From assembly GCF_030397665.1 (NCBI RefSeq), contig NZ_JAPUBT010000001.1, forward strand, positions 493,926-557,925: a DNA stretch of 64,000 nucleotides, written 5' to 3'. Shown one piece after another: positions 37,572-45,453 of this stretch (positions are counted from its first letter, which is position 1; each line of letters starts with the position of its first letter). A program made the translations under genes and the position numbers. The notes beneath the pieces were generated by a model. It was not told the origin of the DNA, did not search any database, and saw only the letters and a list, made by a program, of their open reading frames with translations. This DNA comes from Janthinobacterium sp. SUN073 (GTDB lineage Bacteria > Pseudomonadota > Gammaproteobacteria > Burkholderiales > Burkholderiaceae_D).

Positions 37572-37690
37572 GGCGCCTGAGAAAACCGTAGCGAGCGGAA
37601 GGGAGAGGTGGCTAAGAAGCGCAACCGTACTCTAGTACGGTGAGCATCGCAGGCCGCCTATACCGACGCGCAGTAGGTTTTGTCAGGTGC
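37572..37690. repeat. 119-bp ERIC-like imperfect palindrome, copy 2
   Basis: Same length and layout as the copy at 12163-12281: GAAAACCGTAGCGAGC at the left, GCGCAGTAGGTTT at the right, and a central ACCGTAC/GTACGGT stem with a TCTA loop. The central stem differs from copy 1 by paired changes. It ends two bases from the cheA stop codon. Confidence 0.85.
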
Positions 37691-37692
37691 AA

Positions 37693-39573
37693 TCAGGCAG
37701 CTAAACGCACACTACCTCTACACCCGTCCATCAGGAACGACAGACCGACTACCAGCACCAGCTCGCCTTCAGCCGAGCGGGCGGTACCGGTAATGCCTTC
37801 CACGGTGATGGCCGTCATCGGCTTGATCACCAGGTCGGCCGTACCATCGACGGCTGCCACGGCGAGAATGTACGGCTGTGGCGCGGCGACAACAATGCCC
37901 ACGCGCTCGCTGCACGCTTCGTAGCCCAGGGCGCCGGCCAGCGAACGCACGGGCAATGGTCGGCCCTGGTCTTTCAGCACGGGCGCGCCGCCCACTTCCA
38001 TGAAGGTTTCCGGCAATTCGACGACGCGTTGCACCACCGCCATCGGCAGCGCCAGCGCGGCGCCCGAGGTGGACACCAGCATGGTCGGCACGATGGACAG
38101 CTCGATCGGCAGGCGGATGGCAAACTTGGTACCCTTGCCCAGCGTCGACTCGATGTGGATGGCGCCGCGGTTCTTTTCCACGGCCGTCCTGACCACGTCC
38201 ATGCCCACGCCGCGCCCGGAGACGCTGGACGCCACTTCCTTGGTCGAGAAGCCCGGCAGGAACACCAGCTGGAAGCATTCGTCGTTGCTCAATTGCGCGT
38301 TTTCGCTGATCAAGCCTTTTTGCAGGGCCTTGCTGCGCAGGAAGGCCGGGTCCATGCCCTTGCCATCATCCTGCAGCACGATCATGACACTGTTCGCTTC
38401 CTGCCAGGCTTTCAGCGAAATATACGACTTGGCGGGCTTGCCGGCGGCCAGGCGCGCTTCCGGCGATTCGACACCATGGTCGAGCGAGTTGCGCAGCATG
38501 TGCACCAGCGGATCGTACAGGCTGTCGACCACCACGCGGTCGACTTCCGTCTCCGCGCCCTCGATCGTCAGCTCGACATCCTTGCCCAGGTCTTTCGCCA
38601 GTTCGCGCACCAGGCGCGGGAATTTCTGGAACAATCGGCCCACGGGCTGCATGCGCGTGGCCAGGGTGGCCCGCTGCAGTTCCGTCGAGTAGCGCGACGC
38701 GCGTTCCAGGGTTTCCGCCAGGGTCGCCATCAGGGTGGCGGCCTGACCTTCGAATTTGAATTGCAGCAAGCGTTCGAGCAGCACGGCAGCCTGGTTGGCA
38801 GCCTGCACCGACTCGCCGGCTACTTCCAGCAGCGCGTCGAGCTTGACGGCGTCGACGCGGATGCTGTCTTCCTTGACGGGCGCGGCATGGCGCACTTCCG
38901 GACGCTCGTCGCGGCGTTCCGTGCCATCCCATGCCTTGCCGGCCGGCTTGGCGGCGGCGGCAGCGGCAGGCGCGGCGGCCACGACGGCAGGCACAGCGGC
39001 GACGGCGGCGGCCGGTGCGGCAGCGACCTGGCTGCCCGCCGGCACAACGGCGTTATACATGCCTTCCCAGTCCAGGCCATCGGCGCTGATGGTGGAAACA
39101 GCAGCGGCTGGCGCCGCCACGACCACCTCGGCAACCACCACGGCGACTTCCGCCACCACGGCGGCGGCCGGCGCGTGTGCGTCCATGCCCTTGCCTTCGA
39201 TGGCGTTCGTCAGAATGTGTTCCAGCTCTTCCGGCATGGCCGGCAAGGCTTCCGGCGCCGCACCGTTGGCCAGTTCCGTCAGCTGGTCGGCGACGAAACC
39301 GGACGCTTGCAGCGCCGCCTCGATGGCGATCGGGGTCACCGGCGCGGCGCCCGTACGCAGGGCATCGAACAGATTTTCCGTCAGATGGCAGGCCGCCACC
39401 AGTGCCGGCAAGCCCATGAAGCCGGCGCCACCCTTGATGGTGTGGAAGGAACGAAACACGGCATTCAGTGTTTCCTTGTTGTCAGGATCACGCTCGAGGC
39501 GCAATAAGTGCTCTTCAACATTAACCGCAAGATCCATCGCCTCAACGACGAAATCCTTGAGCATATCGTCCAT
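37693..39573 (-). CDS. cheA: CheA-type chemotaxis histidine kinase
   Basis: Cytoplasmic kinase of 626 residues. The Hpt domain (about 1-105) carries H44 (FRSFHTIKGGAGFMG). A long Ala/Val-rich linker (about 130-235) replaces a clear CheY-binding P2 domain. The dimerisation helices (about 245-310), an ATPase domain with N box HMLRNSLDHGVE, DDGKGMD and GRGVGMDVV (about 340-485), and a CheW-like domain (about 490-620) follow. It overlaps cheZ by the TAATG junction. No CheY, CheW, receptor or methylation gene lies nearby, so the partners are elsewhere. It could serve flagellar or pilus-type chemotaxis. Confidence 0.92.
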   Translation of the reverse strand: MDDMLKDFVVEAMDLAVNVEEHLLRLERDPDNKETLNAVFRSFHTIKGGAGFMGLPALVAACHLTENLFDALRTGAAPVTPIAIEAALQASGFVADQLTELANGAAPEALPAMPEELEHILTNAIEGKGMDAHAPAAAVVAEVAVVVAEVVVAAPAAAVSTISADGLDWEGMYNAVVPAGSQVAAAPAAAVAAVPAVVAAAPAAAAAAKPAGKAWDGTERRDERPEVRHAAPVKEDSIRVDAVKLDALLEVAGESVQAANQAAVLLERLLQFKFEGQAATLMATLAETLERASRYSTELQRATLATRMQPVGRLFQKFPRLVRELAKDLGKDVELTIEGAETEVDRVVVDSLYDPLVHMLRNSLDHGVESPEARLAAGKPAKSYISLKAWQEANSVMIVLQDDGKGMDPAFLRSKALQKGLISENAQLSNDECFQLVFLPGFSTKEVASSVSGRGVGMDVVRTAVEKNRGAIHIESTLGKGTKFAIRLPIELSIVPTMLVSTSGAALALPMAVVQRVVELPETFMEVGGAPVLKDQGRPLPVRSLAGALGYEACSERVGIVVAAPQPYILAVAAVDGTADLVIKPMTAITVEGITGTARSAEGELVLVVGLSFLMDGCRGSVRLAA

Positions 39574-40424
39574 TAGAATCCCAAATCCGCAAGAAGGTCG
39601 TCTACATTATCCTGGTCCAGCGCCACCGACGGCACGGACGGGCCCTGCATCAGCGGCACCGGCTTTTGCGCCAGTTTTTCGCGCACTTCGGCCGGCGCGT
39701 TGTCGCGCAGCAGCTGGGCAAGCTCGTGCTCCACCGTCTTGGTGATGTTGACCACTTTTTTGATCAGCTGGCCCGTGATGTCCTGGAAGTCCTGCGCCAT
39801 CATGATTTCCAGCAAGCGCGCTTTTTCCGCTTCCGTTGCCTCGGCAACGGCTTGCGCGAACTGGCGCGAATCGCCGGCCAGGGCCTTGAACTCTTCCAGG
39901 CTCAGCTTGCCATCGAACAGCGCCTTCCAGCGGCTGTCCATGTCCTTGGCTTTCTTCGACAGCACATCTTGCGCCGGCATGCCTTCGTCGAGCGTATTGA
40001 GGACCTTGTTGGCGGCCTGTTCCGTCAGGGTGGCGACATATTCCAGGCGGTCCTGCGCGTCGACGATCTGCGACGACGCTTCCGTCAACGCCTTGTCGTA
40101 GCCCAGTTCGCGCAGCGAATCATGCAGCAGGCGCACGATGCCGCCCAGGCGTTCGAACATCGGCTTGTCGGACTGGTCGACAGGATCGGCCGCTTCGCCA
40201 GGCACGCCTGCGTCAGCCGCGGGTGGCGCTTCCGGCGCGGCGGCGACTGGCGCGGCCGCTGGCGGCACGGCGGCGCTGGCCGACACGGAGTCGAACAGCG
40301 CGTCAAAATCGTCGTCCGCGATCACGGCCGCGGGCGCTGCGGCAGGCGCGGGCTTGGGAGCGGCCGCACTTTGCGCAGATACTTCATCGAATAATGCATC
40401 AAAATCATCAGCGGCGTTGGTCAT
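39573..40424 (-). CDS. cheZ: CheZ protein phosphatase
   Basis: Dephosphorylates CheY-P; 283 residues. After a low-complexity alanine-rich N-terminus (about 15-90) the CheZ domain starts at MFERLGGIVRLLHDSLREL. The catalytic stretch MAQDFQDITGQLIKKV keeps the Asp and Gln of the E. coli active site, and the C-terminal CheY-binding peptide DNVDDLLADLGF is present. It is translationally coupled to cheA, an unusual partner since cheZ is normally beside cheY. Confidence 0.92.
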   Translation of the reverse strand: MTNAADDFDALFDEVSAQSAAAPKPAPAAAPAAVIADDDFDALFDSVSASAAVPPAAAPVAAAPEAPPAADAGVPGEAADPVDQSDKPMFERLGGIVRLLHDSLRELGYDKALTEASSQIVDAQDRLEYVATLTEQAANKVLNTLDEGMPAQDVLSKKAKDMDSRWKALFDGKLSLEEFKALAGDSRQFAQAVAEATEAEKARLLEIMMAQDFQDITGQLIKKVVNITKTVEHELAQLLRDNAPAEVREKLAQKPVPLMQGPSVPSVALDQDNVDDLLADLGF

Positions 40425-40891
40425 ATCCCTGCTTCTCCATAATTTGTCAAAATTCCGCCTGAACTGTGCGTTTTACAGACTGATACCCACAATTTCTCGA
40501 TTAAGATGATTTGAGGCAATACCGCTGCGATGGTGCGAGTGTAGCAGGGCGCCGCCCTGTTGGTAAATCTCAAAACGCGCTTCCTGGTGTAAAGCTGGTC
40601 CACAAGAGCTTTTCCGTCAGGAAATAAGTGTTCCTGCTGTTGTATTTTGAAATACTACCATTGGCGTGCGTGCAAGACCACGCGCCGCACAAGAAATCCT
40701 GCTCACGGGCGGCTGCGCAACAGTGCCCCATGGCTATCGTGACGACTAAAACGCGATCTTTCTGCCAATGTTGTCTATACTGAAGGTGCAATAGTATTGA
40801 TAATTATCAAGTCTTTACATGAATACCATGCTGCCGCCGCGCCTACAATAAGGGGCGTTGCACGCGCTGAGTCACCGCCAAAGGACCTGCC
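40425..40891. other. 467-bp intergenic region between cheZ and the universal stress protein gene
   Basis: No credible coding sequence. It contains CAGGAA and TTCCTG arms seven bases apart (40618-40636), possibly an operator for cheZ-cheA, and an FNR-type box at 40797-40810. A TACAAT at 40844-40849 is a candidate -10 element for the stress protein gene. Confidence 0.5.
40797..40810. promoter_or_regulatory. FNR/ANR-type box
   Basis: TTGATAATTATCAA is an exact match to the FNR consensus TTGAT-N4-ATCAA. It lies 82 bp before the universal stress protein start and about 40 bp upstream of a TACAAT -10 candidate, consistent with oxygen-responsive activation. Confidence 0.85.
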
Positions 40892-41359
40892 ATGTATAAG
40901 AAAATTCTGATCGCCACGGACGGCTCCACCGTCTCCAACTTGACGGCCTGTGCCGGCGTTGCCTTTGCCGAACAGATGCAAGCCGACATCCTTGCCGTGT
41001 ACGTAGCGCCCGAGTACCAGTATCCGGTGTACATCGAAATCATTCCACCGAGCTATCCCAGCGAAGAGGAGTACCGCAGCGCCATGCGCAAGGCGGGCGC
41101 CGACCACTGGCAGCCCATCCTCGACGCGGCCGCCAAGCGGGGTCTGGAAGCGACGGGCCTGACGGCCTTTTCCGACAGTCCTGCCCTGAAAATCGTGGAA
41201 GTGGCGCAATTGCAGCACTGCGACCTGATCTTCATGGGCTCGCATGGCCGCAGCGGCTGGGGGCAATTGCTGCTCGGCAGCGTGACCAACAAAGTGTTGT
41301 CGCACTCGAAATTGCCGGTGCTCGTGCATAGACTGATCAAGGAACCCCCATCGAAATAA
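40892..41359 (+). CDS. Universal stress protein (UspA family)
   Basis: Cytoplasmic nucleotide-binding stress protein of 155 residues. It starts MYKKILIATDGSTVSNLT and has the ATP-binding pattern G-S-H-G-R-S-G followed nine residues later by GSVTNKVL near residues 115-135, so it is of the ATP-binding type. An exact FNR-type box upstream suggests induction under low oxygen, as for many proteobacterial usp genes. It is followed by a NarL-type regulator and an FNR-like regulator on the same strand, but each has its own gap. Physiological role not known. Confidence 0.92.
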   Translation: MYKKILIATDGSTVSNLTACAGVAFAEQMQADILAVYVAPEYQYPVYIEIIPPSYPSEEEYRSAMRKAGADHWQPILDAAAKRGLEATGLTAFSDSPALKIVEVAQLQHCDLIFMGSHGRSGWGQLLLGSVTNKVLSHSKLPVLVHRLIKEPPSK

Positions 41360-41518
41360 GGGGTCACATGGCCAGGCAGGCCGCCGCATCCCGCATCGCG
41401 GGTAAAAGGCAACAGTGCGGCCTTTTCAGTTAAAATGACAACGTTTCTCGTTTCTCAACACCTGGCTGGCCGCCACGAAACGGCCAGGACCAATTACACG
41501 CCTCCGGATTGCGCGCCT

Positions 41519-42163
41519 ATGATACGTATTGTGATTGCCGACGACCACACCATCATGCGGGAAGGATTGAAGCGCATCCTTGACGGCGCGCCGGACATCG
41601 ACATCGTGGGCGAAGCCATCGATGGCTTTGAGGTACTCAACCACGTCCGCCAGGGCGGCTTCGACCTGTTGCTGCTTGACCTGTCGATGCCGGGCCGCAG
41701 CGGGGTCGACCTGATCCGGCAAATCCGCAGCGAGGCGCCCAAGCTGGCCATCCTGATCCTCACCATGCACGAAGAAGAGCAATATGCGGTGCGCGCCATC
41801 CGCGCCGGCGCGCAAGGCTATCTGACCAAGGAAAGCGCGGGCACCCAGCTGGTGGGCGCCATCCACAAGGTGGCGTCGGGCCGTCCCTACATCAGCGCCG
41901 AGGTGGCAGAGCAGCTCGTGCTCAACATCATGATGCCGAATGAAAGCTTGCTGCACAAACAGCTGTCGGACCGCGAGTTCGAAGTCTTTTCCCTGCTGGT
42001 GGCAGGCAAGTCGATCACGGAAATCGCCAACAATCTGCACCTGAGCGTGAAAACCGTGAGTACGCACAAGACGCGCATCATGCAAAAAATGGGCATGAGT
42101 TCGCTGTCGGAAATGGTGCAATATGCCGTGGCACACCGCCTGTTATCCCCCTTCAAGACCTAA
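41519..42163 (+). CDS. NarL/FixJ-family response regulator
   Basis: DNA-binding response regulator of 214 residues from MIRIVIADDHTIMREG; the open frame starts 84 bp earlier but the receiver domain begins at this ATG. Phosphoacceptor D54 (LLLLDLSMPG), acidic pair D8-D9, and conserved YLTKES. The C-terminal LuxR helix-turn-helix (about 147-205) reads LSDREFEVFSLLVAGKSITEIA, then LHLSVKTVSTHKTRIM. No histidine kinase is adjacent, so it is an orphan here. A GTAGGA/TCCTAC hairpin lies 19 bp past the stop. Confidence 0.92.
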   Translation: MIRIVIADDHTIMREGLKRILDGAPDIDIVGEAIDGFEVLNHVRQGGFDLLLLDLSMPGRSGVDLIRQIRSEAPKLAILILTMHEEEQYAVRAIRAGAQGYLTKESAGTQLVGAIHKVASGRPYISAEVAEQLVLNIMMPNESLLHKQLSDREFEVFSLLVAGKSITEIANNLHLSVKTVSTHKTRIMQKMGMSSLSEMVQYAVAHRLLSPFKT

Positions 42164-42182
42164 GCTGCCTACGCGCCAGCCC

Positions 42183-42198
42183 GTAGGAACAATCCTAC
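42183..42198. repeat. Small hairpin after the response regulator gene
   Basis: GTAGGA, ACAA loop, TCCTAC. It has no T run, so it is either a weak 3' stabiliser or part of the control region of the next gene. Confidence 0.45.
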
Positions 42199-42427
42199 AT
42201 CAACTGCCACAGCTCCTACTGCCATATTCAGCCACTGCTGATATTAATTGCATACGGTTGTTGGCATACTGAAACCAGTCATCAAGTTGCTGGGAAGTTA
42301 TTTCATCACATAGCAAGTCTTCAGCGCATTGAGATTTACCAGCCTGGACGCGCGCCGCCCCTTCCCTGCCCGCCGCCCTGTGCACCTTGTCATTCAACTC
42401 TGAACTACCTGTCACCAGGAGATGAAC

Positions 42428-43297
42428 ATGCTGTCCACGCAAACGCCTGAAACCCGCGCTGCCGCTCCATCGCTGCCCCCCTCCTCTCCGATGGAAGCGG
42501 GGCGCCAGCGCCAGGGGCGGCTATGGTCGAACCTGAAGGAGGTGTGCGACCTGCTGCATATCTCCAGCGCCTGCACCATCGCCGCCGATGAACTGCTGTT
42601 CCAGCACGTGCAATTCAAGACGGGCCAGCGCGTGCACACCATCGGCCAGCCCTTCGACACCCTGTACATCGTCAATTCGGGCTTCCTGAAAACCGTGCTC
42701 ATCGATGAATTCGGCAATGAGCAGGTACTCAGCTTTCCCATGAAGGGCGACATGCTGGGCGTCGACGGCATCCACTCGCGCCATTACTCCTCGGAAGCGG
42801 TGGCCCTGTCCGACTGCGACCTGATCCTGCTGCCGTTCAAGAAGCTGACGGCGCTGGGCCGCGTGCACCTGGAACTGGAAAATGTCATGTACGGCGTGAT
42901 GAGCCGCGAACTGGTGCGCGAGCAAGCCATGATCGGCATGCTGGGCGCCCTCAGCGCCGAAGCCCGCGTGGCGCGCTTCCTCGTCTCGCTGGCCGACCGC
43001 TTCGCGCAGATGGGCTACTCGAGCAAGCTGTTCAACCTGCGCATGACGCGCCATGAAATCGGCAGCTACCTGGGCCTGACCCTGGAAACGGTCAGCCGCA
43101 CCCTGTCCGCCTTCAATGAAATCGGCCTGATCTCGGTCGACCAGCGCACCATCGGCATCAAGGACCCGGATGCCCTGAAAACCTTGCGCCGCCTGCCGCC
43201 CTCGCGCTCGCGCGCCAAGCAGCTGGCCGCCGCCAAGCTCAAGGCCGACACCACGGCGGCCGCCACCGCCTCGGCGCAATTGCTGGCCACGATTTAA
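42428..43297 (+). CDS. Crp/Fnr-family transcriptional regulator, FNR-like with altered cysteines
   Basis: Regulator of 289 residues from the ATG at 42428, which has AGGAG six bases before it; an ATG at 42422 overlaps that site. The cNMP-like sensor domain (about 55-165) and the helix-turn-helix (TRHEIGSYLGLTLETVSRTLSAF, about 207-229) are FNR-like, and the E220, S223, R224 trio should read TTGAT-type half sites. The sensor cysteines are unusual: C40, C49 and C130 are present, but the C-x2-C-x5-C pattern of E. coli FNR is not. The C-terminal 35 residues are Ala/Lys-rich. It may read oxygen or redox differently, or not bind a cluster. Confidence 0.88.
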   Translation: MLSTQTPETRAAAPSLPPSSPMEAGRQRQGRLWSNLKEVCDLLHISSACTIAADELLFQHVQFKTGQRVHTIGQPFDTLYIVNSGFLKTVLIDEFGNEQVLSFPMKGDMLGVDGIHSRHYSSEAVALSDCDLILLPFKKLTALGRVHLELENVMYGVMSRELVREQAMIGMLGALSAEARVARFLVSLADRFAQMGYSSKLFNLRMTRHEIGSYLGLTLETVSRTLSAFNEIGLISVDQRTIGIKDPDALKTLRRLPPSRSRAKQLAAAKLKADTTAAATASAQLLATI

Positions 43298-43345
43298 CGC
43301 CACCCGATTCACGCCACCCGATTCCTTCAAGCTTGGCACAGGCTT

Positions 43346-43384
43346 GACCCGGCCAAGGCACACCGCCTTGCCGGGTCTTTTTTA
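43346..43384 (+). terminator. Intrinsic terminator after the Crp/Fnr regulator gene
   Basis: GACCCGGC and GCCGGGTC arms with inner AAGG/CCTT pairing, followed by a run of T residues. Confidence 0.85.
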
Positions 43385-43515
43385 CTGTCCGCCCGTCTTC
43401 CGCCCGCTGGCGCCACCGCGCGCCACGCACACGGCACTCCCCTCCCCGGCAGTCAAAAAAAAGCCTGCATCCGGCACAAATAAGCCTTGCTTTTCGGGCC
43501 ACATTCAACAATAAT

Positions 43516-43534
43516 GCAAATACGAATCATTCTC
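43516..43534 (+). promoter_or_regulatory. Fur-box-like site upstream of hemP
   Basis: A 19-bp stretch reading GCAAATACGAATCATTCTC matches 13 of 19 positions of the Fur consensus and lies 23 bp before the hemP start. Confidence 0.7.
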
Positions 43535-43557
43535 AACTGAGATAAAGAAAGCCCAAC

Positions 43558-43755
43558 ATGCAAAGCTCAAAACCAGCCTTGATCCAGGATGCCGCTACCG
43601 CCCACGTCCGTCCTCCCGTCAGCATGGCGCAACCGGCACGCCGCATCACCAGCGAAGCGCTGCTGCAGCAAGGCCGTGAAGTGGAAATTGAGCACAGCGG
43701 CAAGATCTATCGCCTGCGCGTCACCCAATTGAACAAGCTGATCCTGACTGCCTGA
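43558..43755 (+). CDS. hemP: Hemin uptake protein HemP
   Basis: Small cytoplasmic protein of 65 residues. The C-terminal HemP core is RRITSEALLQQGREVEIEHSGKIYRLRVTQLNKLILT, seen here at about residues 28-64 in pieces RRITSEALLQQG, EVEIEHSGKIYRLR and LNKLILTA. Family members are Fur-controlled and needed for expression of haem uptake genes in several Burkholderiales; the mechanism is not settled. The N-terminal 27 residues are unconserved filler. A Fur-like box lies just upstream. No haem receptor gene follows; instead a small hypothetical gene and a DUF2325 gene do. Confidence 0.88.
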   Translation: MQSSKPALIQDAATAHVRPPVSMAQPARRITSEALLQQGREVEIEHSGKIYRLRVTQLNKLILTA

Positions 43756-43841
43756 AGCAGCACGGCAGCCAGTCACCACACTCGCCAGCCAGTCGCGCCC
43801 CGTGCGCGCAGCCAGCCAAACCACCCGCACAGGAGTGTTTG

Positions 43842-44168
43842 ATGGCGAACGACCGACCTTCCCCGATGTTTCCGTCCCCGCAGGGCCAACAGCCTGAATT
43901 GCTGCTGTCGGCCGTGCTGCATCTGATGTCGCACTACCATGCGGGCAGTCCCTGCGAGAAACTGGCCGGTGTCATCGAACGCCATCTGCAAGTGCTGTCC
44001 AGTTCGCCCGGCCTGGGTCCCGTGTTGCAAGCGACCTGCCAGCAACTGTCGCAGCAATGGGCCACCCTGGTGGCGCTGCATCGGCCTGCACCGCCGAAGA
44101 CCACCCTGCTGGATCGCCTGGTACGCCTGCTGAGCGCCAGGCGCCCCGCCTCGCCCCTGCCGCAATAA
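43842..44168 (+). CDS. Hypothetical 108-residue protein between hemP and the DUF2325 gene
   Basis: I do not recognise the family. The ATG at 43842 has AGGAG seven bases before it. The protein is mostly helical, without signal peptide or membrane segment: PELLLSAVLHLMSHYHAG, then PCEKLAGVIERHLQVLSSSPGLGPVLQATCQQL, and a basic C-terminus with LLDRLVRLLSARRP. It has two cysteines and two adjacent-region histidines (SHYH) that could bind metal, but that is speculation. Context, 86 bp after hemP and 40 bp before DUF2325 on the same strand, suggests one iron-regulated unit. Confidence 0.7.
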   Translation: MANDRPSPMFPSPQGQQPELLLSAVLHLMSHYHAGSPCEKLAGVIERHLQVLSSSPGLGPVLQATCQQLSQQWATLVALHRPAPPKTTLLDRLVRLLSARRPASPLPQ

Positions 44169-44208
44169 TTTCTCTTCAACACCTCCCACCGCCTAACAGG
44201 ATATCGCC

Positions 44209-45438
44209 ATGTGTGACAAAGACCAGTCCCTGCCCGTCATCAGCAATTGTTCCAGCGGCGAGGCCGAAACGGCCGCGCTCGCTTCGCGCCGCCGCAGGCT
44301 GTGGGAACTGTCGCACACCTGCCATTGCCCGCTGGTCGGCGTGGGTTTGCCATTAGGATACCTGCGCAAGCTGGTGGGCAAGATGACGGGCGGACGCGTG
44401 CTGGCCGACGACTACGAAGTGCACGTAGGTGCCGTGACGGAATGCGGGGTGCGCAACCGCCTGTCCGAAGCCCTGCAAAAGGAACTCGAACGCCGCTACG
44501 CTCCCGTCATCCTGCGCTTTCGCGGCGCCAAGACCACGCAACAAGTGGCCGAACTGTGGCGCACGGCCGTCGCCAACGGCGACGTGTCGGGCGCCTTCTG
44601 GGCCGGCCTGACGCACCCGCGCTGCGACGCCGAGCTGGAAGAGCAGATGTGCCGCGATTTGCACATGATTCAGCACCAGGCCGGTGCCTGCGTGCGGGCC
44701 GACATGGGAAAATTTACGGCCTTGCAGGAAGAAAATGCGCGCCTGGCACACGAACTGGCCAAGCTGCAACAGCGCAGCCAGGCCATGCTGATGGAAAAGA
44801 CGGGCGAGCTGGAACGCCAGGAAGCCGTGCTGCTGCGCACGCGGGCCGAATCCATTGGCAAGGATAGCGTCATCGATGGTTTGCGCCTTGATCTGGCGCA
44901 GCTGCAGGCCGCCATCCCCGCACTGGAATCGCGCACGCGCCTGGTCGAGCGCCTGGCGCAAATGGATGAGCGCGAAAAGGAACTACGCCAGCAAATCGCG
45001 GAATTGAAGCAGGCCCAGCCACGCCCGGCCGCCGCCGTGCCGCCACCGGCACCGAAGCTGGAAGTGCCGACGGGCGGCAAGCTGAAAATGCCGATCCGCC
45101 TGGTCGATCAAAGCGTCTTGTGCGTGGGTGGCCGCAGCGGCAATGTCGCCACCTACCGCGCCCTGATCGAGCGGGTCGGCGCGCAGTTCGCCCACCACGA
45201 CGGCGGCCTGGAAGACAATGCCAACCTGCTCGATTCGAGCCTGGCGGCGGCCGACCTGGTGATTTGCCAGACGGGCTGCATCAGCCACAGCGCCTACTGG
45301 CGCGTGAAGGATTATTGCAAGCGCACGGGCAAGCGCTGCGTCTTCATCGACAACCCCAGCATTTCCAGCCTGGCGCGCGGCTTGCAGGAAGTGAGCGGCG
45401 AGATGGAAGCGACGCCGCTGGCCACGCTCCAGCCGTAA
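44209..45438 (+). CDS. DUF2325 domain-containing protein
   Basis: Cytoplasmic protein of 409 residues. N-terminal region (about 1-160) contains several Cys and His (CHCPLVGVGLPLGYL), a coiled coil spans about 165-270 (many Glu, Gln, Leu), and the C-terminal DUF2325 domain (about 298-395) reads VDQSVLCVGGRSGNVATYRALIERVG, FAHHDGGLEDN, then DLVICQTGCISHSAYW and KRTGKRCVFIDNPS. DUF2325 proteins are uncharacterised; the domain looks Rossmann-like with conserved Cys and Ser. Position behind hemP suggests a role in iron or haem handling, but this is inference. It converges on the flavoprotein gene with a 15-bp gap. Confidence 0.82.
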   Translation: MCDKDQSLPVISNCSSGEAETAALASRRRRLWELSHTCHCPLVGVGLPLGYLRKLVGKMTGGRVLADDYEVHVGAVTECGVRNRLSEALQKELERRYAPVILRFRGAKTTQQVAELWRTAVANGDVSGAFWAGLTHPRCDAELEEQMCRDLHMIQHQAGACVRADMGKFTALQEENARLAHELAKLQQRSQAMLMEKTGELERQEAVLLRTRAESIGKDSVIDGLRLDLAQLQAAIPALESRTRLVERLAQMDEREKELRQQIAELKQAQPRPAAAVPPPAPKLEVPTGGKLKMPIRLVDQSVLCVGGRSGNVATYRALIERVGAQFAHHDGGLEDNANLLDSSLAAADLVICQTGCISHSAYWRVKDYCKRTGKRCVFIDNPSISSLARGLQEVSGEMEATPLATLQP

Positions 45439-45453
45439 GCAGCCCCTTCTGTA

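Noticed and set aside
40570-40791. Minus-strand frame of 73 residues in the cheZ-usp gap
   Set aside because: No homology features, no ribosome site, and it overlaps promoter-like sequence.
44209-45438. DUF2325 protein as a haem oxygenase or haem receptor partner
   Set aside because: The C-terminal domain matches DUF2325, not a haem oxygenase, and no export signal is present. The iron link is positional only.
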